Part shown: in pieces, positions 45,484 through 57,775 of the stretch
How positions within the stretch are numbered: position 1 is the first letter of the stretch
Layout: each line of letters starts with the position of its first letter
Assembly (NCBI RefSeq): GCF_050624435.1
Contig: NC_134536.1
Coordinates: 8,188,758 to 8,252,757, forward strand
Origin: Tenrec ecaudatus
Taxonomy: Eukaryota > Chordata > Mammalia > Afrosoricida > Tenrecidae
Direction of reading: 5' to 3'
DNA length: 64,000 bases
The notes under the pieces: generated by a model
Told to the model about the DNA's origin: nothing
The model's database searches: none
Seen by the model: only the letters and a program-made list of their open reading frames with translations
Translations under genes and position numbers: made by a program

Positions 45484-46406
45484 TTTCCACTTGCCCACAC
45501 TTTATTAAAGAAAAAAAAAGGCAATGATGGTAAATATCTAGAACCCTTGAAAATGTGACATTTGATTTCCAAACACATGCCAGAGCGTACAACAGTTTCC
45601 AACAGTACTAAGCAGGTGAGAATCCGAAAGTGTTCATCTTCTAACTGTGGTCTGTCTTTGGAGCCGCAATAACTGACCGAACAGTGACGCTGGCTGCACT
45701 GATTTTTGTCTGTAGCTCTCTCAGTTCTTCTACATGTGGCAATCCAAGAATGTGAGCCGCCTCATTAAGACCTGCATCTCCTGTGTCAAACCCAAGACTG
45801 TGCTTGCCGCAAGCAACAGGCAAGCCCTCTTTCGTTCAATGAGCTTTAGAAACTGCATCCTGCGTCAGGCGCTCTGGAACTACACTTCAATTGCCTTTAG
45901 CATTACCAGGTAATCACCATGTTAGACAAAGCCAGTACACCGGCCTTGAAATCAGGCTTATTTGCATCGACGTTGACCAGTGGCTTTACATTTTTAGCTT
46001 CATTGTCAGCATTATTTTGTCTTATCAGGAAGTGTGTCCTTGTATTTTTCAGCATTAGCTCCATATTCGAGTCTAACAGCTAAGCCAAGAAGCCAGTCAA
46101 TTGCTTCTTGTCGATCTTGAATCTTGAAAGGACAGGTAACATCTTTGAGATATTTTTCAAAGAACTTGGGTCAATCACTGATATGGATGTTTCTTTAATT
46201 CCCTGTCTTCAATCTAGTACTGTCTGGTTTTCTGGTCTTCAAGCCACACAATAAAATTTCTAAATTATCTTTCTTCTTTGCAGTTGAAGGTGTCAGTGAG
46301 TGGTAGTCGAAGACGGTCAGCTTGCGGTGTTGAAACATGGTCCCGGCTTCCCCAAGCGGTTACCAGCGCTGCAGCCAGTAGACAGGAGGTGAGGTGAGGA
46401 AGAGCG
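45484..46406 (-). pseudogene. RTRAF: RTRAF (hCLE/C14orf166) processed pseudogene
   Basis: RTRAF is a conserved RNA-binding protein of the tRNA-ligase (RTCB/DDX1) complex. The minus strand starts with an ATG at 46338 (MFQHRKLTVFDYHS), then after frameshifts KFFEKYLKDVTCPFKIQDRQ, EAIDWLLGLAVRLEYG, NAEKYKD, and after further breaks LGFDTGDAGLNEAAHILGLP and EELRELQTKI...PKTDH. These follow the order of the parent over its ~244 residues with no introns. The C-terminal end after PKTDH is deleted. A 3'UTR with AATAAA ends in a short A tail at 45481-45486. TSDs AGATTGTTAGCATTT (45469-45483) and AAATTGCTAGCATTT (46407-46421) match at 13 of 15. An L1-made retrocopy, not functional. Confidence 0.95.
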
Positions 46407-46532
46407 AAATTGCTAGCATTTAAACAAATTATTATTAATTGGGGTTTAAGACATTATATCATATTATTCCATAGTTCAAATCATGTCAAGTAGAATTGTA
46501 CATTTGCTACCACAATCCATTTCCAGGCATTC

Positions 46533-48560
46533 TGTATCTTTTCTTTTTTTAATAAATCATTTTATTGGGGGTTCTTATAGCTCTTATCACAATGCATACA
46601 TCAATTGTATCAAGCACATTTGTACATATGTTGCCATCATCATTTTCAAAACATTTTCTTTCTACTTGAGCCCTTGGTATCAACTCCTCTTTTTTCCTCT
46701 CCCTCTCCCACCCTCCCTCCCTCATGAACCCTTGATAATTTATAAATTATTATTATTTTCATATCTTATACATTCGCTGTCTTCCTTCACCCACATTTCT
46801 GCTGTTCATCCCCCTGGGGGGTATATGTTGATCATTGCGGTAGGTTCCCCCTTTCTCCCCTTCCCCTCCACCTTCCCCCTGCCCTCATGGTATCCAATCC
46901 CACTATTGTTCCTGAGGGGTTTATCTCTCCTGGATTCTGTGTGTTCAGAGCTCTTGTCTGTACCAGTGTACAAGCTCTGGTCTAGCTGGATTTGTGAGGT
47001 AGAACTGGGATCATGATAGCAGTCGGGAGGAAGCATTAAAGAACTAGGGGACTGTTGTGTGTTTAGTTGGTGCTATACCGCACTGTGGCTGGCTTGTCTC
47101 TTCCTTGTGACCCTTCTGTGAGGAGACGTCCAATTGTCTACAAATGGGCTTTGGGTCATGATTCCGACCCTCCTTGTTTACATTGAAATGGTTATTTGTT
47201 TTAGGTCTTCTGAGGCCTGATGCCTGATTCCCATTGACACCTTGTGATGACACAAGTTGGTGTGCTTCTTCCATGTAGACTTTGTTACTTCTCAGCTAGA
47301 TGGCTGTTTATTTAACTTCAAGCCTTTAAGACCCCAGATGCTATATCTTGTGAAAGTCTGGCACCATCAGCTTTCTTCACCACATTAGCTTATACACTCA
47401 TTTGTCTTTATTGATTGTGTCAGGAAGGTGAGCTTCACAAAATGCCAGGTTATTAGAACAATTTCTTGCATTGAGTGAGGACTTGAGTAGAGGTCCAATG
47501 GCTGTCTGCTACCTTAATACTTAACATATACATATATGTATATATTCCTATATCCCTATCATTATATATTAATGTATTTACATACATGCCTATGTTTATA
47601 CCTCTATAAATGTCTTTTGCCTCCTACTTCTTTCCTCTCTTTCCTTTTACTTTCCTCCTGTCCCACTATCATGTCAGCCTTCATTTGGCTCTCAGCAATT
47701 CCCCTCAATTACATGGCCCTTGATCAAACCCCACCAGGCATTCTACACCCTCCTCAACATTGATTTTAGATCTTTTGTTGTTCCCTTGTCCCTGGGTTTG
47801 TTGGCTCTCCACTCCTTTTCCCCCACTTCCTCCTTTCCCATCTCCCTGCCAGAATTGTCAGTCCGTTGTATCTCCTCAGGATTGTTTATCCTGCCTATTT
47901 TATATAGATAAACTTGAAAAAACAAAACAAAGACAAAAAACCCAAACAAAATAAAAAATGTCCTATAAATAGTTTCAGGTCTGTCTGCTGACCCTTATGA
48001 ATGTTTTCTGATTGGGTCTTACTCAGTGGCAAGCCCTAACCCCTAGTCCAAAGTCTATTTTTGGGATTCCTTGGAGACTTTGCTGCTTTGCTCCCCTTGC
48101 TGCTCTGTTGCGTGCTATGGTCTGGTGTGTGTGTGGGTCAGACCCGGCATATTTCCTGCACTGTGTCTCCAGTGCTGGCCCCCCCCCCATACTGTTGTGG
48201 GTCAGTAAAGGGACATTGTGTCTTGTGATGGGGCGGCAGACTCTATGGTCCTCTCTGTGCATTGGCTGCTTGGAGTGGGAAAGACGTTCTCAAAGCTTGG
48301 TGGGCCAGGATCTCTCTGTCTCTGTCTCTCTCTCTTAGTTCGCTCCCATGTGGTCTGTCCTTTGTAGTGCATTCTTCTGGGGATAGGGCCTCACAGACCT
48401 GTGGTAGTTCACTGCTTCAAGACTTGGCGCACCAGGTTGAGGTCCCTCTCTCCCTTCCTGTGGAGACATAAACAATACCCTCCCTGTGGGAGGGTGAGTA
48501 CCCTGTTTCCCTCAATGTCTTCATATTCCCCCCCTTTTTTCCTTTTCCCCACTCTTGCCC
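46533..48560 (-). mobile_element. L1 3'UTR (~2 kb), antisense
   Basis: Starts 'aaatcattttattgggggttcttatagctcttatcacaatgc' and runs through all 3'UTR landmarks, the A-rich 'caaaacaaagacaaaaaacccaaac' block, and further into 'gtgggtcagacccggc' and 'gaccatgt'-type upstream text, so it extends further 5' than most copies here. Confidence 0.88.
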
Positions 48561-48739
48561 CCAATATTCTGTTTCTGCACATCATGTCTGTATTTCCTGT
48601 TGTAGAGCTAAGCCATTCTTTTCTGTCCTACACAAGCCTTGATGATTGAGTCCTGGGAAGCGGTTTTGGATTTTGTTTTAGCCACTTCATAGAAACAGGA
48701 TGGATTCTCACCCCAAATTTGGTTTGGATGTTGAGATTG

Positions 48740-48740
<1 letters not shown>

Positions 48741-48838
<98 letters not shown>
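48741..48838. repeat. Compound (TC)n(AC)n microsatellite
   Basis: About 76 bases of TC followed by about 22 bases of AC. Confidence 0.97.
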
Positions 48839-49209
48839 AAGAGAGCTCGGAAAGAAATATTGCTTACTTAGTAAGACTTTCTGAGAAGAGCCAGGCAGGC
48901 TCCAAGCTTGTCTGAAATGCCTAGAACAAGCATGGAGACTGGCTTGAAATCTAATTTTTGGTAATGGTTAAGAAGTGGGGTCAGTGGGGGTTTGAGGTGG
49001 GGGTGGTGGAGTGTTCTCCTGTGTGGGAAATGGCTTTTGTGGTTCCCATCTTTAACAGACATCCAGAAGGATGTGTTGAAGCAGTTGTAGAAACTTTCTC
49101 AAACTGGGGTGGGCAGAGTGCCGAAGGGAAGAAGCAGGGGCAAGGCTTAAAGCTTTCATTGGTCAAATATTAAAAGATGGAACCAGATTCGACTCTTTAG
49201 TATAGATCC
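48839..49209. other. Unassigned DNA
   Basis: No gene or named repeat recognised. Confidence 0.5.
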
Positions 49210-49735
49210 TTTTTTTGTTTTTAAAATCATTGCATTGGGGGCGCATACACCTCTTCTCACAATCCATCCATCCATCCTCTGTGTCAAGCACATTGTACAT
49301 TTGTTGCCGTCATCATTCTCAAAACATTTGTTTGCTACTTGAGCCCTTGATATTAGCTCCTAATTTTCCCCCTTCCTCCCGTACCTCCTCCCTCATGAAC
49401 CCTTGATAATTTATAAATTATTATTATTTTGTCATGTCTTACACTGTCCCGACACCCCCCTTCACCCACTTTTCTGTTGTCCGTCCCCCTGTGAGGGGGT
49501 TATATGTAGATCCTTGTAATCAGTTCCTCCTTTCTACCCCACCTTCCCTTCACCCTCCCAGTATCACCACTGGTCCTGAGGAATTCATCTGTCCTGGATT
49601 TCCTGTGTTTTTAATTCCTATCTGTACCAGTGTCCATCCTCTGGTCTAGCCGGATTTGTAAGGTAGAATTGGGATTATGATAGTAGGGGGTGGGGGAGGA
49701 AGCATATAAGAACTAGAGGAAACTTATATTTTTCT
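49210..49735 (-). mobile_element. L1 3'UTR, antisense
   Basis: 'aaaatcattgcattgggggcgcatacacctcttctcac' start, ending near 'aagaactagaggaaactt', where a second L1 end begins. Confidence 0.85.
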
Positions 49736-51200
49736 TTTCTTTTAATTTAATCATTTTCTTAGGGGTTTGAACAACTCATCACAATCCCCACATCCATCCA
49801 TTGTGTCAATCACCTTTTTACATTTGTTACCATCATCTTTCTCAAAACATTTGCTTTCTACTTGAACCCTTGGTATCAACTCCTCATTTTTCCCTTCCCT
49901 CCCCACTTCCTCCTTGCTCATGTGTAGATCTTTGTAATCAGTTCCCCCTTTCCACCCTACCCTCCTGCCACCCTCCCACCCTCTCACCACTGGTCCCGAA
50001 TGGTTCATGTGTCCTAGATTTCTTGTGTTTCCTGTTCCTATCTGTACCAATGTACATCCTCTAGTCTAGCCAGATTTTTAAGGTAGAATTGGGATCATGA
50101 TAGTGTGTGTGTGGGGAAGCATTTAGGAACTAGAAGAAAGTTGTATGTTGCATCGTTGCTACACTGCACCCTGACTAGCTCATTTCCTCCCTGTGACCCT
50201 TCTGTAAGGGGATGTCCAGTTGCCTACAGATGGACTTTGGGTCCCCACTCTGCACTCCCCCTTGTTCACAATGATAGGATTTTTGTTCTTTGATGTCTGA
50301 TACTTAACCCCATCGACACCTCATGATCACACAGGCATTCCATGTGGGCTTTGTTACTTCTCAGCTAGATGGCCACTGTTCATCTTAAATCCTTTAAGAG
50401 ACTCTAGATGCTATACCTTTTGGTAGCCAGGAACCATCAGCTTTCTTCACCACATTTGTTTATGCACCTGCTTTGTCTTCAGCGATTGTTTCAGGAAGGT
50501 GAGCATCATGGAATGCCAGGTTAATAGAACAAAGTGTTCTTTCATTGAGGGAGTACTTGAGTGAAGGCCCAGTGTCCATCTGCTACATTAATATTAAACC
50601 TATAAATATATCACATAGATCTTTTTCCCCATCATCATATATAAATATATTTACATATGTATATGCCTATATTTAGACCTCTATAAAAGCCCTTTGTCTC
50701 CTAGTTCTTTCCTCTATTTCTTTTTGCTTTCCACTATCATGCACAACCTTCATTTGGGTTTCAGCAATTCCTCTTGTTCACATTGCCTTTGATCAAGCCC
50801 TATCAGGCTTCTTACACCATCCTTGCCACTGATTTTTGATCACTTGTTGTTCCCTTGTCCCTGGGTTTAACAGCACTTCCTTTCACCACCACCCCTCCCA
50901 TGTGGTCCATTGTTTTCTCCTCTAGATTGTTTATCCCACCTATCTTATCTAGATAGATCTGCAGAGATAATAATATGCACAAAAAGACAGAGCAAAACAA
51001 AGCAAAAAAAAAAGAGAAAACAACAACAAAAACAATGACAATAACAAAAAAAGAGATAAGCCTGTAAACAGTTCAAGGTCTGTTTGTTGACCTTTAAGAG
51101 TATTTTGCTGTCAAGTCTGATGGATGCCACACCCTACCCCCAAAGTCTGTTTTTGGTATTCGCTCCGGACTTCCTTGCTCTGCTCCCCTTGTTGATCTGT
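49736..51200 (-). mobile_element. L1 3'UTR, antisense, adjacent copy
   Basis: New terminus 'atttaatcattttcttaggggtttgaacaactc', then the full 3'UTR series through the A-rich block at 50970-51055. Its start interrupts the previous copy, so one was probably inserted into the other. Confidence 0.85.
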
Positions 51201-51337
51201 TGCATTTAGTGTAGGTTTACTAGGATTCTAATAACCCTGGGTTGGGATATGAAAAAAATACACATTAGATAAGTGTTACTTATCCTTGATTGATCACCAA
51301 ATTCAGGAGTTTGGAAATTGTTGAATAACAAAGCTAG

Positions 51338-51538
51338 CAATGTTAGATGCCATCTGGTTGCTGTTCACGCATAGTCACCGTGTCTGAGACACTGCTCTGT
51401 CCTGCTCCTTCTCTCGATTATCTCTATGCTTCAGTCCACTCTTGCAGCCACCATGTCAATCCATCTCCTCGAGGGCATTCCTCTTTTCACTGACCTTCCC
51501 GTTTTCCAGAATGATGTCCTTCTTCAGGGAGGAGAACA
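51338..51538 (-). mobile_element. RTE LINE 3' end, antisense
   Basis: 'ttagatgccatctggttgctgttcacgcatagtcacc' terminus, then 'cagccaccatgtcaatccatctcctcgagggc' and 'agaatgatgtccttcttcag' in RTE order. Confidence 0.8.
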
Positions 51539-51734
51539 ACTCAGGGTTCAACCTTTGCATTGATTCAGATATACGATGCACCTTATGCCATCTACTCACT
51601 TTAAATGAAAATTTCTTCTCTCTGCTTTGCTTAGGGCAAATGCTTCTGTTGGAAACCTGTGAGGGGATTGGTCTTTGCCATTTATTTCAGCTATTTAAAA
51701 ATTTGAAATCCCAACTGTGATGAGAGGGAATTCA

Positions 51735-52125
51735 TGATGGAATTTATGGTGTAATTTATGGTGTAATAGCAAGAAGCTTGGAGCAACCCAATACTCATTG
51801 GTAGAAGAATGGTTAAAGACACTCTGGTATGTATGCACAATAGAATACTATGCATGCCTAAAAAATAGCAGCAAAGCCATGAAACACCTCATGGTATTCA
51901 GGGACCTGGAAACCATTATGGGGCGTGAAGTTAGTCAATCACAAAAGGACAGATATGTATGAGTCCACTACTCTAAGATAAACCCAAGATGAAGGCAGGC
52001 CACTGCTCCCAGGGCATGTATTCTTTTAATGCAGTTCCTTATAATGAAGGAGCGAGACTGTCTCGCACCCATGAAACATATGTCACCCCCTCTAAATGTA
52101 CATCTTAAGAACCACTTTGACTGAG
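51735..52125 (+). mobile_element. L1 ORF2 C-terminus, sense
   Basis: Plus strand reads SKKLGATQYS, EEWLKTLWYVCTIEYYA, and HLMVFRDLE, the end of L1 ORF2, then a short 3'UTR start. Confidence 0.8.
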
Positions 52126-52209
52126 GAGATCTCAGCTCAGCTGGGGTCAGTTTTCCAAGAAGTGGGGAGAGGGAGAAGGTTATTCAGTGCTGCCATACAA
52201 AATTGTGCC

Positions 52210-52291
52210 GAGGTCTCCCCAGTCCAGCAGACACTCCCACCAGAGTGATAAGGAGGTCTCCCCAGTCCAGCAGACACTCCCACCAGAGTGA
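52210..52291. repeat. Two-copy tandem repeat, period 43
   Basis: A 39-base block beginning 'gaggtctccccagtccagc' at 52210 is repeated identically at 52253. Confidence 0.95.
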
Positions 52292-53019
52292 AGAGGGGGG
52301 GAAGAGTGGGTATGTTTGTCTTAGAAAAGGCATTTCCATCTTCGTAGGTATGTGGGGAGGAGAAACCTTCCAAAGGAGAAAAATACTTAACAATACTTAG
52401 GTGGAACTGAAGAGGAAAATGCACTGAGTACTAGGTTCCTAATTGGACACTGTGGATCTAGTTTCTATGTAGCCCTTGGTGACCCATTCCATGAACTATA
52501 GACTCCTGGACTTTAGAATCTATTCTTTTGAAGGACACAACATCCTTCATAGGTTACACCAGAAGGATTTGATGTGGAAACCCCTCTAAGTGAACTGAGT
52601 TTGACCTCAAACCAACTTATAGCCATTGGACTTAATGCTGAAACTCCCTAAACTCAGAAGGAACAGATGACTACTAGTCCAAGGGCACAGAACTGGTGGA
52701 TGTTCAGCTTTGGTCAAACTTTGCGGGTGCCCAATGAATGGTGGTCCAGAACCATTATACGCTTACTATTTTAATGTCCTCCTTGCTTCATTATGGCACG
52801 TAACAATCTGGTAGGCATGTGGTGCTGTGAGTAAATATTATTGGGACAATTGCCCTATCACCAATTCCCATTGTTTATGTAAATAGTGTCCAGTCACATA
52901 AGAGTTTAATCTGTGCAAATCAACAATTCCTGTATTAGATTCATACCAGATTGTGTTCATCTAATTTTCTTTTCTCAACATTGGTTTTAATTATATACCA
53001 TGGCTAAATTCATGAAACT
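52292..53019. other. Unassigned DNA
   Basis: No gene or named repeat recognised. Confidence 0.5.
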
Positions 53020-53185
53020 GTCAACGCGCAGTGGTTGCACATTGGGCTGCTAGCCACAAGGGCACCAATTAGAAACCACCAGCTGAGAAGAAGAAGGGTG
53101 AGCCTTTCCAGGGAAACTCCCAGGGACAGTTCTACCCTGCCTACAGGGTCACTGTGAGTCAGCATTGATGCCTTAGGAGGATGAT
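53020..53185 (+). mobile_element. AfroSINE, sense
   Basis: 'cgcagtggttgcacattgggctgctagccacaagg', 'agaaaccaccagctg' and 'ctaccctgcctacagggtcactgtgagtcagc' give a near-complete copy with a small internal loss. Confidence 0.88.
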
Positions 53186-53946
53186 TGATTAAAAGGAAAA
53201 TGATGTCTCTAAGATGAACTTTAGACATATATAAACCATAGATGCATGACTAGATTTTGGCTTGCACTTAATTCTAGTCTCAATCTAAGAACAATGAGTT
53301 CTTATAGATGGTCCTGTTTGATGCTCCCCCTCAGGAAGAGATCAATGAGGATATAGGTGCTGTAGAAAAGTGTGGTGAAGAAACTAGATGGTGCCCGGCT
53401 ATCAGAAAGAATATCGTTTGGGGTCTTAGAGGCTTGTTTTCAAACAACCAGCTGTCTAACTAAATGTACATGGAAGAAGCACACCAGCCGGTGTGATCCA
53501 ATGATTGGAAATAATATAATCCCAATCCAAAAGAGGGAATGGAATCAAAACTTAAATTGTTTGCAGAAAGCTCTGGATGACATTGGAAGACCAAAGTCCA
53601 TTTGCAGGCTCTACACATGGATTAAGCTCCATTGAATCCTTTCCAATCACAGTCGAGGGATGTGAATAAACTTGTTATCAGAGAGAGAGCATTGTACAGT
53701 TTGTTATGGCAGATGTAGTTTGGTCAGTGTAATATCTTATCATTTGATCTCCTTTTTGATTCATTTTAAAGCTGTTTCAGTTAAAAAAAAGTGAAGGGGA
53801 AATTCTTGTGGGTCAAGCCCCTGGTGAATCCCCGCTGACCATGGACCTGGGATGTGTCTAGCCTTGCTCTCCCGCAGCATGCACTAGACTGTGGATTGTG
53901 GCAAACGCAGTTAGGCTGAAACTGACCCTATGATTTGATTTTCCTT

Positions 53947-55097
53947 TTTTTTTTAAGTTAATTTTTTTAAAAAACATTTTATTAGGAGCTCATACAACTC
54001 TTATCACAGTCCATACATATACATACATCAATTGTATAAAGCACATATGTACATTCTTTGCCCTAATCATTTTCTTTTTTTTCCTCCTCTTTTCTTTTTT
54101 TACATTTTATTAGGGACTCATACAACTCTTATCACAATCCATACATATACATACATCAATTGTATAAAGCACATTCACACATTCCCTGCCCCAATCATTC
54201 TCAGATCATATGCTCTCCATGTAAGCCCTTTGCATCAGGTCCTCTTTTTTCCCCCCTCCCTCCCCGCTCCCCCCTCCCTCATGTGCCCTTGGTAATTTAT
54301 ACATCGTTATTTTGTCATATCTTGCCCTATCTGGAGTCTCCCTTCCCCCCCTTCTCTGCCATCCATCTCCCAGGGAGGAGGTCACATGTGGATCCCTGTA
54401 ATCAGTTCCCCCTTTCCAACCCACTCACCCTCCACTCTCCCAGCATCGCCCCTCACACCCTTGGTCCTGAAGGTATCATCCACCCTGGATTCCCTGTGCC
54501 TCCAGCCCTCATATATACCAGTGTACAACCTCTGCTCTATCCAGCCCTGCAAGGTAGAATTCGGATCATGGTAGTTGGGGGGAGAAAGCATCCAGGATCT
54601 GGGGGAAAGCTGTGTTCTTCATCGGTACTACCTTGCACCCTGATTGACCCATCTTCTGTCCTAAACCCCTCTATGAAGGGCTCTCCATTGGCTGACACTT
54701 GGGCCTTGGGTCTCCACTCTGCACTTCCCCCTTCATTCAATATGGTATGTATGTATGTATATATATATATATACACACACATATATATACATATACACAC
54801 ATATATCTTTTTTGTTGTTGTTGCATGATGCCTTATACCTGGTCCCTTTGGCACCTCGTGATCACACTGGCTGGTGTGCTTCTTCCATGTGGGCTTTGTT
54901 GCTTCTGAGCTAGATGGCCGCTTGTTCACCTTCAAGCCTTTAAGACCCCAGACACTATCTCTTTTGATAGCCAGGCACCATCAGATTTCTTCACCACATT
55001 TGCTTATGCACCCATTTGTCTACAGCGATCCTATCATGGAGGTGTGCAGTCAATGATATGATTTTTTGTTCTTTGATGCCTGATAACTGATCCCTTC
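53947..55097 (-). mobile_element. Antisense L1 insert, with a short L1-3'-end element at its left edge
   Basis: The block is bracketed by ATGATTTGATTTTCCTT (53930-53946) and ATCATTTGATTTTCTTT (55098-55114), 15 of 17 identical. Inside, 53968-54075 is the short SINE-like L1 tail ending at 'ccctaatcattttc'. A second terminus starts at about 54100 and continues as a ~1 kb 3'UTR. Confidence 0.8.
54743..54807. repeat. (TATG)n/(TA)n/(CA)n compound simple repeat
   Basis: Mixed TATG, TA and CA units within the L1 3'UTR. Confidence 0.9.
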
Positions 55098-55204
55098 ATC
55101 ATTTGATTTTCTTTATGATCCATATGTATTTGTTCTAGTTTTTACTATTTTCTAATTTTTAATATATATTTAAAAAATCTGTTTTACTTTCTTCTTTTAA
55201 TTAA

Positions 55205-55330
55205 ACGATCATTTTATTGGGGGGCTTTTACAACCTTTATTACAGCCCATACATAGATTGCATCAGGCATATTTGTTCATATGGTACCCTCATTCTTTTC
55301 TAGATATTTACTTTCTATTTAAGCCCTGGT
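55205..55330 (-). mobile_element. L1 3' end, antisense (older subfamily)
   Basis: 'gatcattttattggggggcttttacaacc' and 'gattgcatcaggcatatttg...ttctagatatttactttc' resemble the 21887 copy more than the younger ones. Confidence 0.8.
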
Positions 55331-55334
55331 GTCA

Positions 55335-55440
55335 CTCTGTTGTGCATGGGATCGCCACGGCTTGGGGCAGACCGGTATGCAACTAATGAGAAGAAGGAGA
55401 CAACGATGATGACGAAAAAGAAGCAGCAGCAGCAGCAATG
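55335..55440 (+). mobile_element. RTE/AfroSINE 3' tail fragment
   Basis: 'ctgttgtgcatgggatcgccacggcttgg' followed by an A-rich tail with GAA, GAC and CAG triplets. Confidence 0.5.
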
Positions 55441-56460
55441 ACTAAATGACTGAGGATGAGCACATGGACTCTTTGCTCCATTTTCCAAGAGTTCTCAGCT
55501 CAGGCTTTTAAAATCGTGAACAAACTCAACCTCTCTGTTTGACAGCAATCCCCTCCGGCGCTGCTCTTCTTCTCTTAGCAGGACAGAAAGATAGCTGGGA
55601 AGGAGCTTTCCTCCGGGGCGGTCCCAAGCAGCTGAGAGACAGAGGCTTTGGGTTATCTGAAAAGATTTCTGTTCTTTCTCTTCACAGACTCCCATGCCAG
55701 AAAGCCAAACAAGATTGCTCTGTTAGTCACCCCATGATGAAGGAGGCAAGCTTCCCACTTCTCAAATGACCTTGTTCAAAGGACCTTGGCTGAGACTTGG
55801 AGTTAATTAGAAGCAATAGTGATGGTGGAGGGGTAGGGAGTTTGTCTCCAGACCACCCCTCAGAAGGGCTGTGAAGCTCCTCTGCTGCTGAGAACCCTGT
55901 GAGAGCTGCAGCTCTCCGTGGCTGCCTGGGCTTTCTGGATCTGTAGGTTTCTGTCTTTAACAGGGCACAGTTGCAATACTTTTCTATCACTAGTTGTAGT
56001 GGAAAATCTTTGAGTTTTCTTTCTTTGACCTCATACAGGTCCAGGCTTTTACCTGCTTTACTGCATCTTACACTCATTTAACTTCTTGGGTGCCATCCTT
56101 GAGGCAGACTCCCATCCTGAGCCAAAAGCGGACCAGGCATCTGTCCTGACTCAGACAGCTGCCCACACTACTGTTGCCAGCTTGGTACCTCTTGGGGTCC
56201 TCAGACCACCTGCAAAGCGGTCTGCTCTAGTGTGACTTGCGAGATCGTATGTTCTGATCTCTATAGGCCTCTCAGTATTCCCAGACATTTCCTTCTTGCT
56301 TCCTGGGTTCTTGGCCGGGACCACAGCTCCCTGGTTGTTTGAGAGTGGTCTAGATTCACTTCTGAGTTAAGGCCATATTGTTTCAGGCAAGGGAAGTGGT
56401 GGGAACTTACTTGTCTAGCGTCTACTCTGGGACAGGCCTTGTGCTAGGAGCTGTATTGTT
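55441..56460. other. Unassigned DNA, no gene recognised
   Basis: The 116-codon minus frame at 55727-56077 and the smaller frames have no recognisable domain or exon signals. Confidence 0.45.
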
Positions 56461-56830
56461 GTTAGCTGCTGTTGAGTCATGCAAGAATCGAAGCAAACAT
56501 CGGTTCTGTGCCTTCTTCACAATCCGGTATATTTGAGTTCATTGCTGTGGCTACTATGTATTTTGAGAACTCTATGGACTCACGTTCTTGCACCGCACAG
56601 GACAGTATTCTGTTGTAACCCGTAGGGTTTTCATTGGGTAATTTTTGGAAGTAGATTACACAAACCTTTCATCCTAGTCCGTCTTGGTCTGGAAACTCCA
56701 TTAAAAGCTGTTCACCTTTCTGTGACCTTGCTGATATTTGAAATATCCATAATGTAGTTTCCAGTATCACAGAAACACACAAGCCACCACAGTGTGACAG
56801 ACTGACATATTAGGGTGAGAGAGGTGAGCT
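56461..56830 (-). mobile_element. Internally deleted RTE derivative, antisense
   Basis: The left end is the RTE 3' tail ('gttgttagctgctgttgagtc'). From about 56600 it is the RTE 5' region ('gggttttcattgggtaatttttggaag', 'gatatttgaaatatcc', 'acaagccaccacagtgtgacagactgacatatt'). The whole coding region is absent: a short non-autonomous unit with both LINE ends. Confidence 0.75.
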
Positions 56831-57389
56831 CTTTCATTTAATCAAGACAGAAGATGTGTATTAGTTTTATAGAAGAAGAAACAGACATCTAGAAAGATTA
56901 AAAAGCCTTATAGAAGATAATATTGTATTCCCAAGTTCTCCAGATGGGTTGGGCATCTTTTACGGCAGGTTCTTGATAACTTATTGTCTATTAACCATTA
57001 GCAAAAGGAAAATTATCCAACCAACTATTTCACCATTTCGGGTGAACTGGTAGTAGGTAAATTACTTTGAAAGGAAAATGCCATTCATTTCCAAACCACC
57101 ACATTAAACCCATTATTTGATGTTAGAAAACAATTCCATATGTTCATAACAGATTCCAAATTTACTTTAAGAATGATCCAAATTTGCACACAGTAACTTC
57201 AGCTCCAGAACACAAACTCACAGGATTTGGAATATGGGCCTACCAAGAACCCTAGGAAAGTACGTATTACCACATAAGTTTCATCTTCATTCCCTTGTTT
57301 TCCCTTAGGAAAAAACTTCCAAAGTATGTATGTGGACATATATTTTATTTGTAGGATGAGATTATCTTACATTTGGAAATAATCACAAT
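56831..57389. other. Unassigned AT-rich DNA
   Basis: No gene or named repeat recognised. Confidence 0.5.
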
Positions 57390-57570
57390 GTTCCACTGCC
57401 ATTGATTGGATTCCAACTCATATTATTCTTATATAAACATAGGGCTTCTGAGGCTGTACATTTTATGGGAGCAGGTGGTCTTAACTTTCTCCCTTTGAGA
57501 AACTCCATGGTTTGACCTGTTGACCTTGTGGTTAGCAGTCCAATGCTTAGGCAACAGCATCACCAGGAGC
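57390..57570 (-). mobile_element. AfroSINE, antisense
   Basis: 'ttccactgccattgattggattccaactcat', 'tttgacctgttgaccttgtggttagcagtcc' and 'caccaggagctg'. Confidence 0.85.
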
Positions 57571-57589
57571 TGTTTTTTAACTATAATAG

Positions 57590-57775
57590 TAGTTGATGTT
57601 TATACAGCCCTTCTGACATGCCAGGCACTGCCTTAAGTGCCGTGCGTATATTCACTCCTAAAATCATCACCACAACCCTGTGAGATGAATACTTTATTAC
57701 TCCCATTTTAGGCATAAAGACAGAGGTCCAGCGTGGTTAGGGGTCTTATTCAAGGACACACAGATGGTTGATCAG
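57590..57775 (-). mobile_element. MIR SINE, antisense
   Basis: 'gccaggcactgccttaagtgccgtgcgtatattcactcc', 'cacaaccctgtgagatgaatac', 'cccattttaggcataaagacagaggtc' and 'caaggacacacag' follow MIR antisense order. Confidence 0.88.

Larger units (their letters stand above)
53270..55190 (+). mobile_element. L1 3'UTR variant, sense, split by antisense L1
   Basis: 53380-53500 is sense 3'UTR ('gcccggctatcag...ggggtcttagagg'). 53500-53946 holds two similar ~150 bp units ('cacatggattaagc...' and '...gggtcaagcccctggtgaatcc'). The end resumes at 55098 with 'atcatttgattttctttatgatcc'. Confidence 0.65.

Noticed and set aside
48608-48915. Arg-Glu or Ser-Leu repeat frames
   Set aside because: Translation of the TC/AC microsatellite.
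54160-54828. The 222-codon plus frame, the longest in the window
   Set aside because: It runs antisense through an L1 3'UTR and ends in a TATG/TA/CA simple repeat; no domain.
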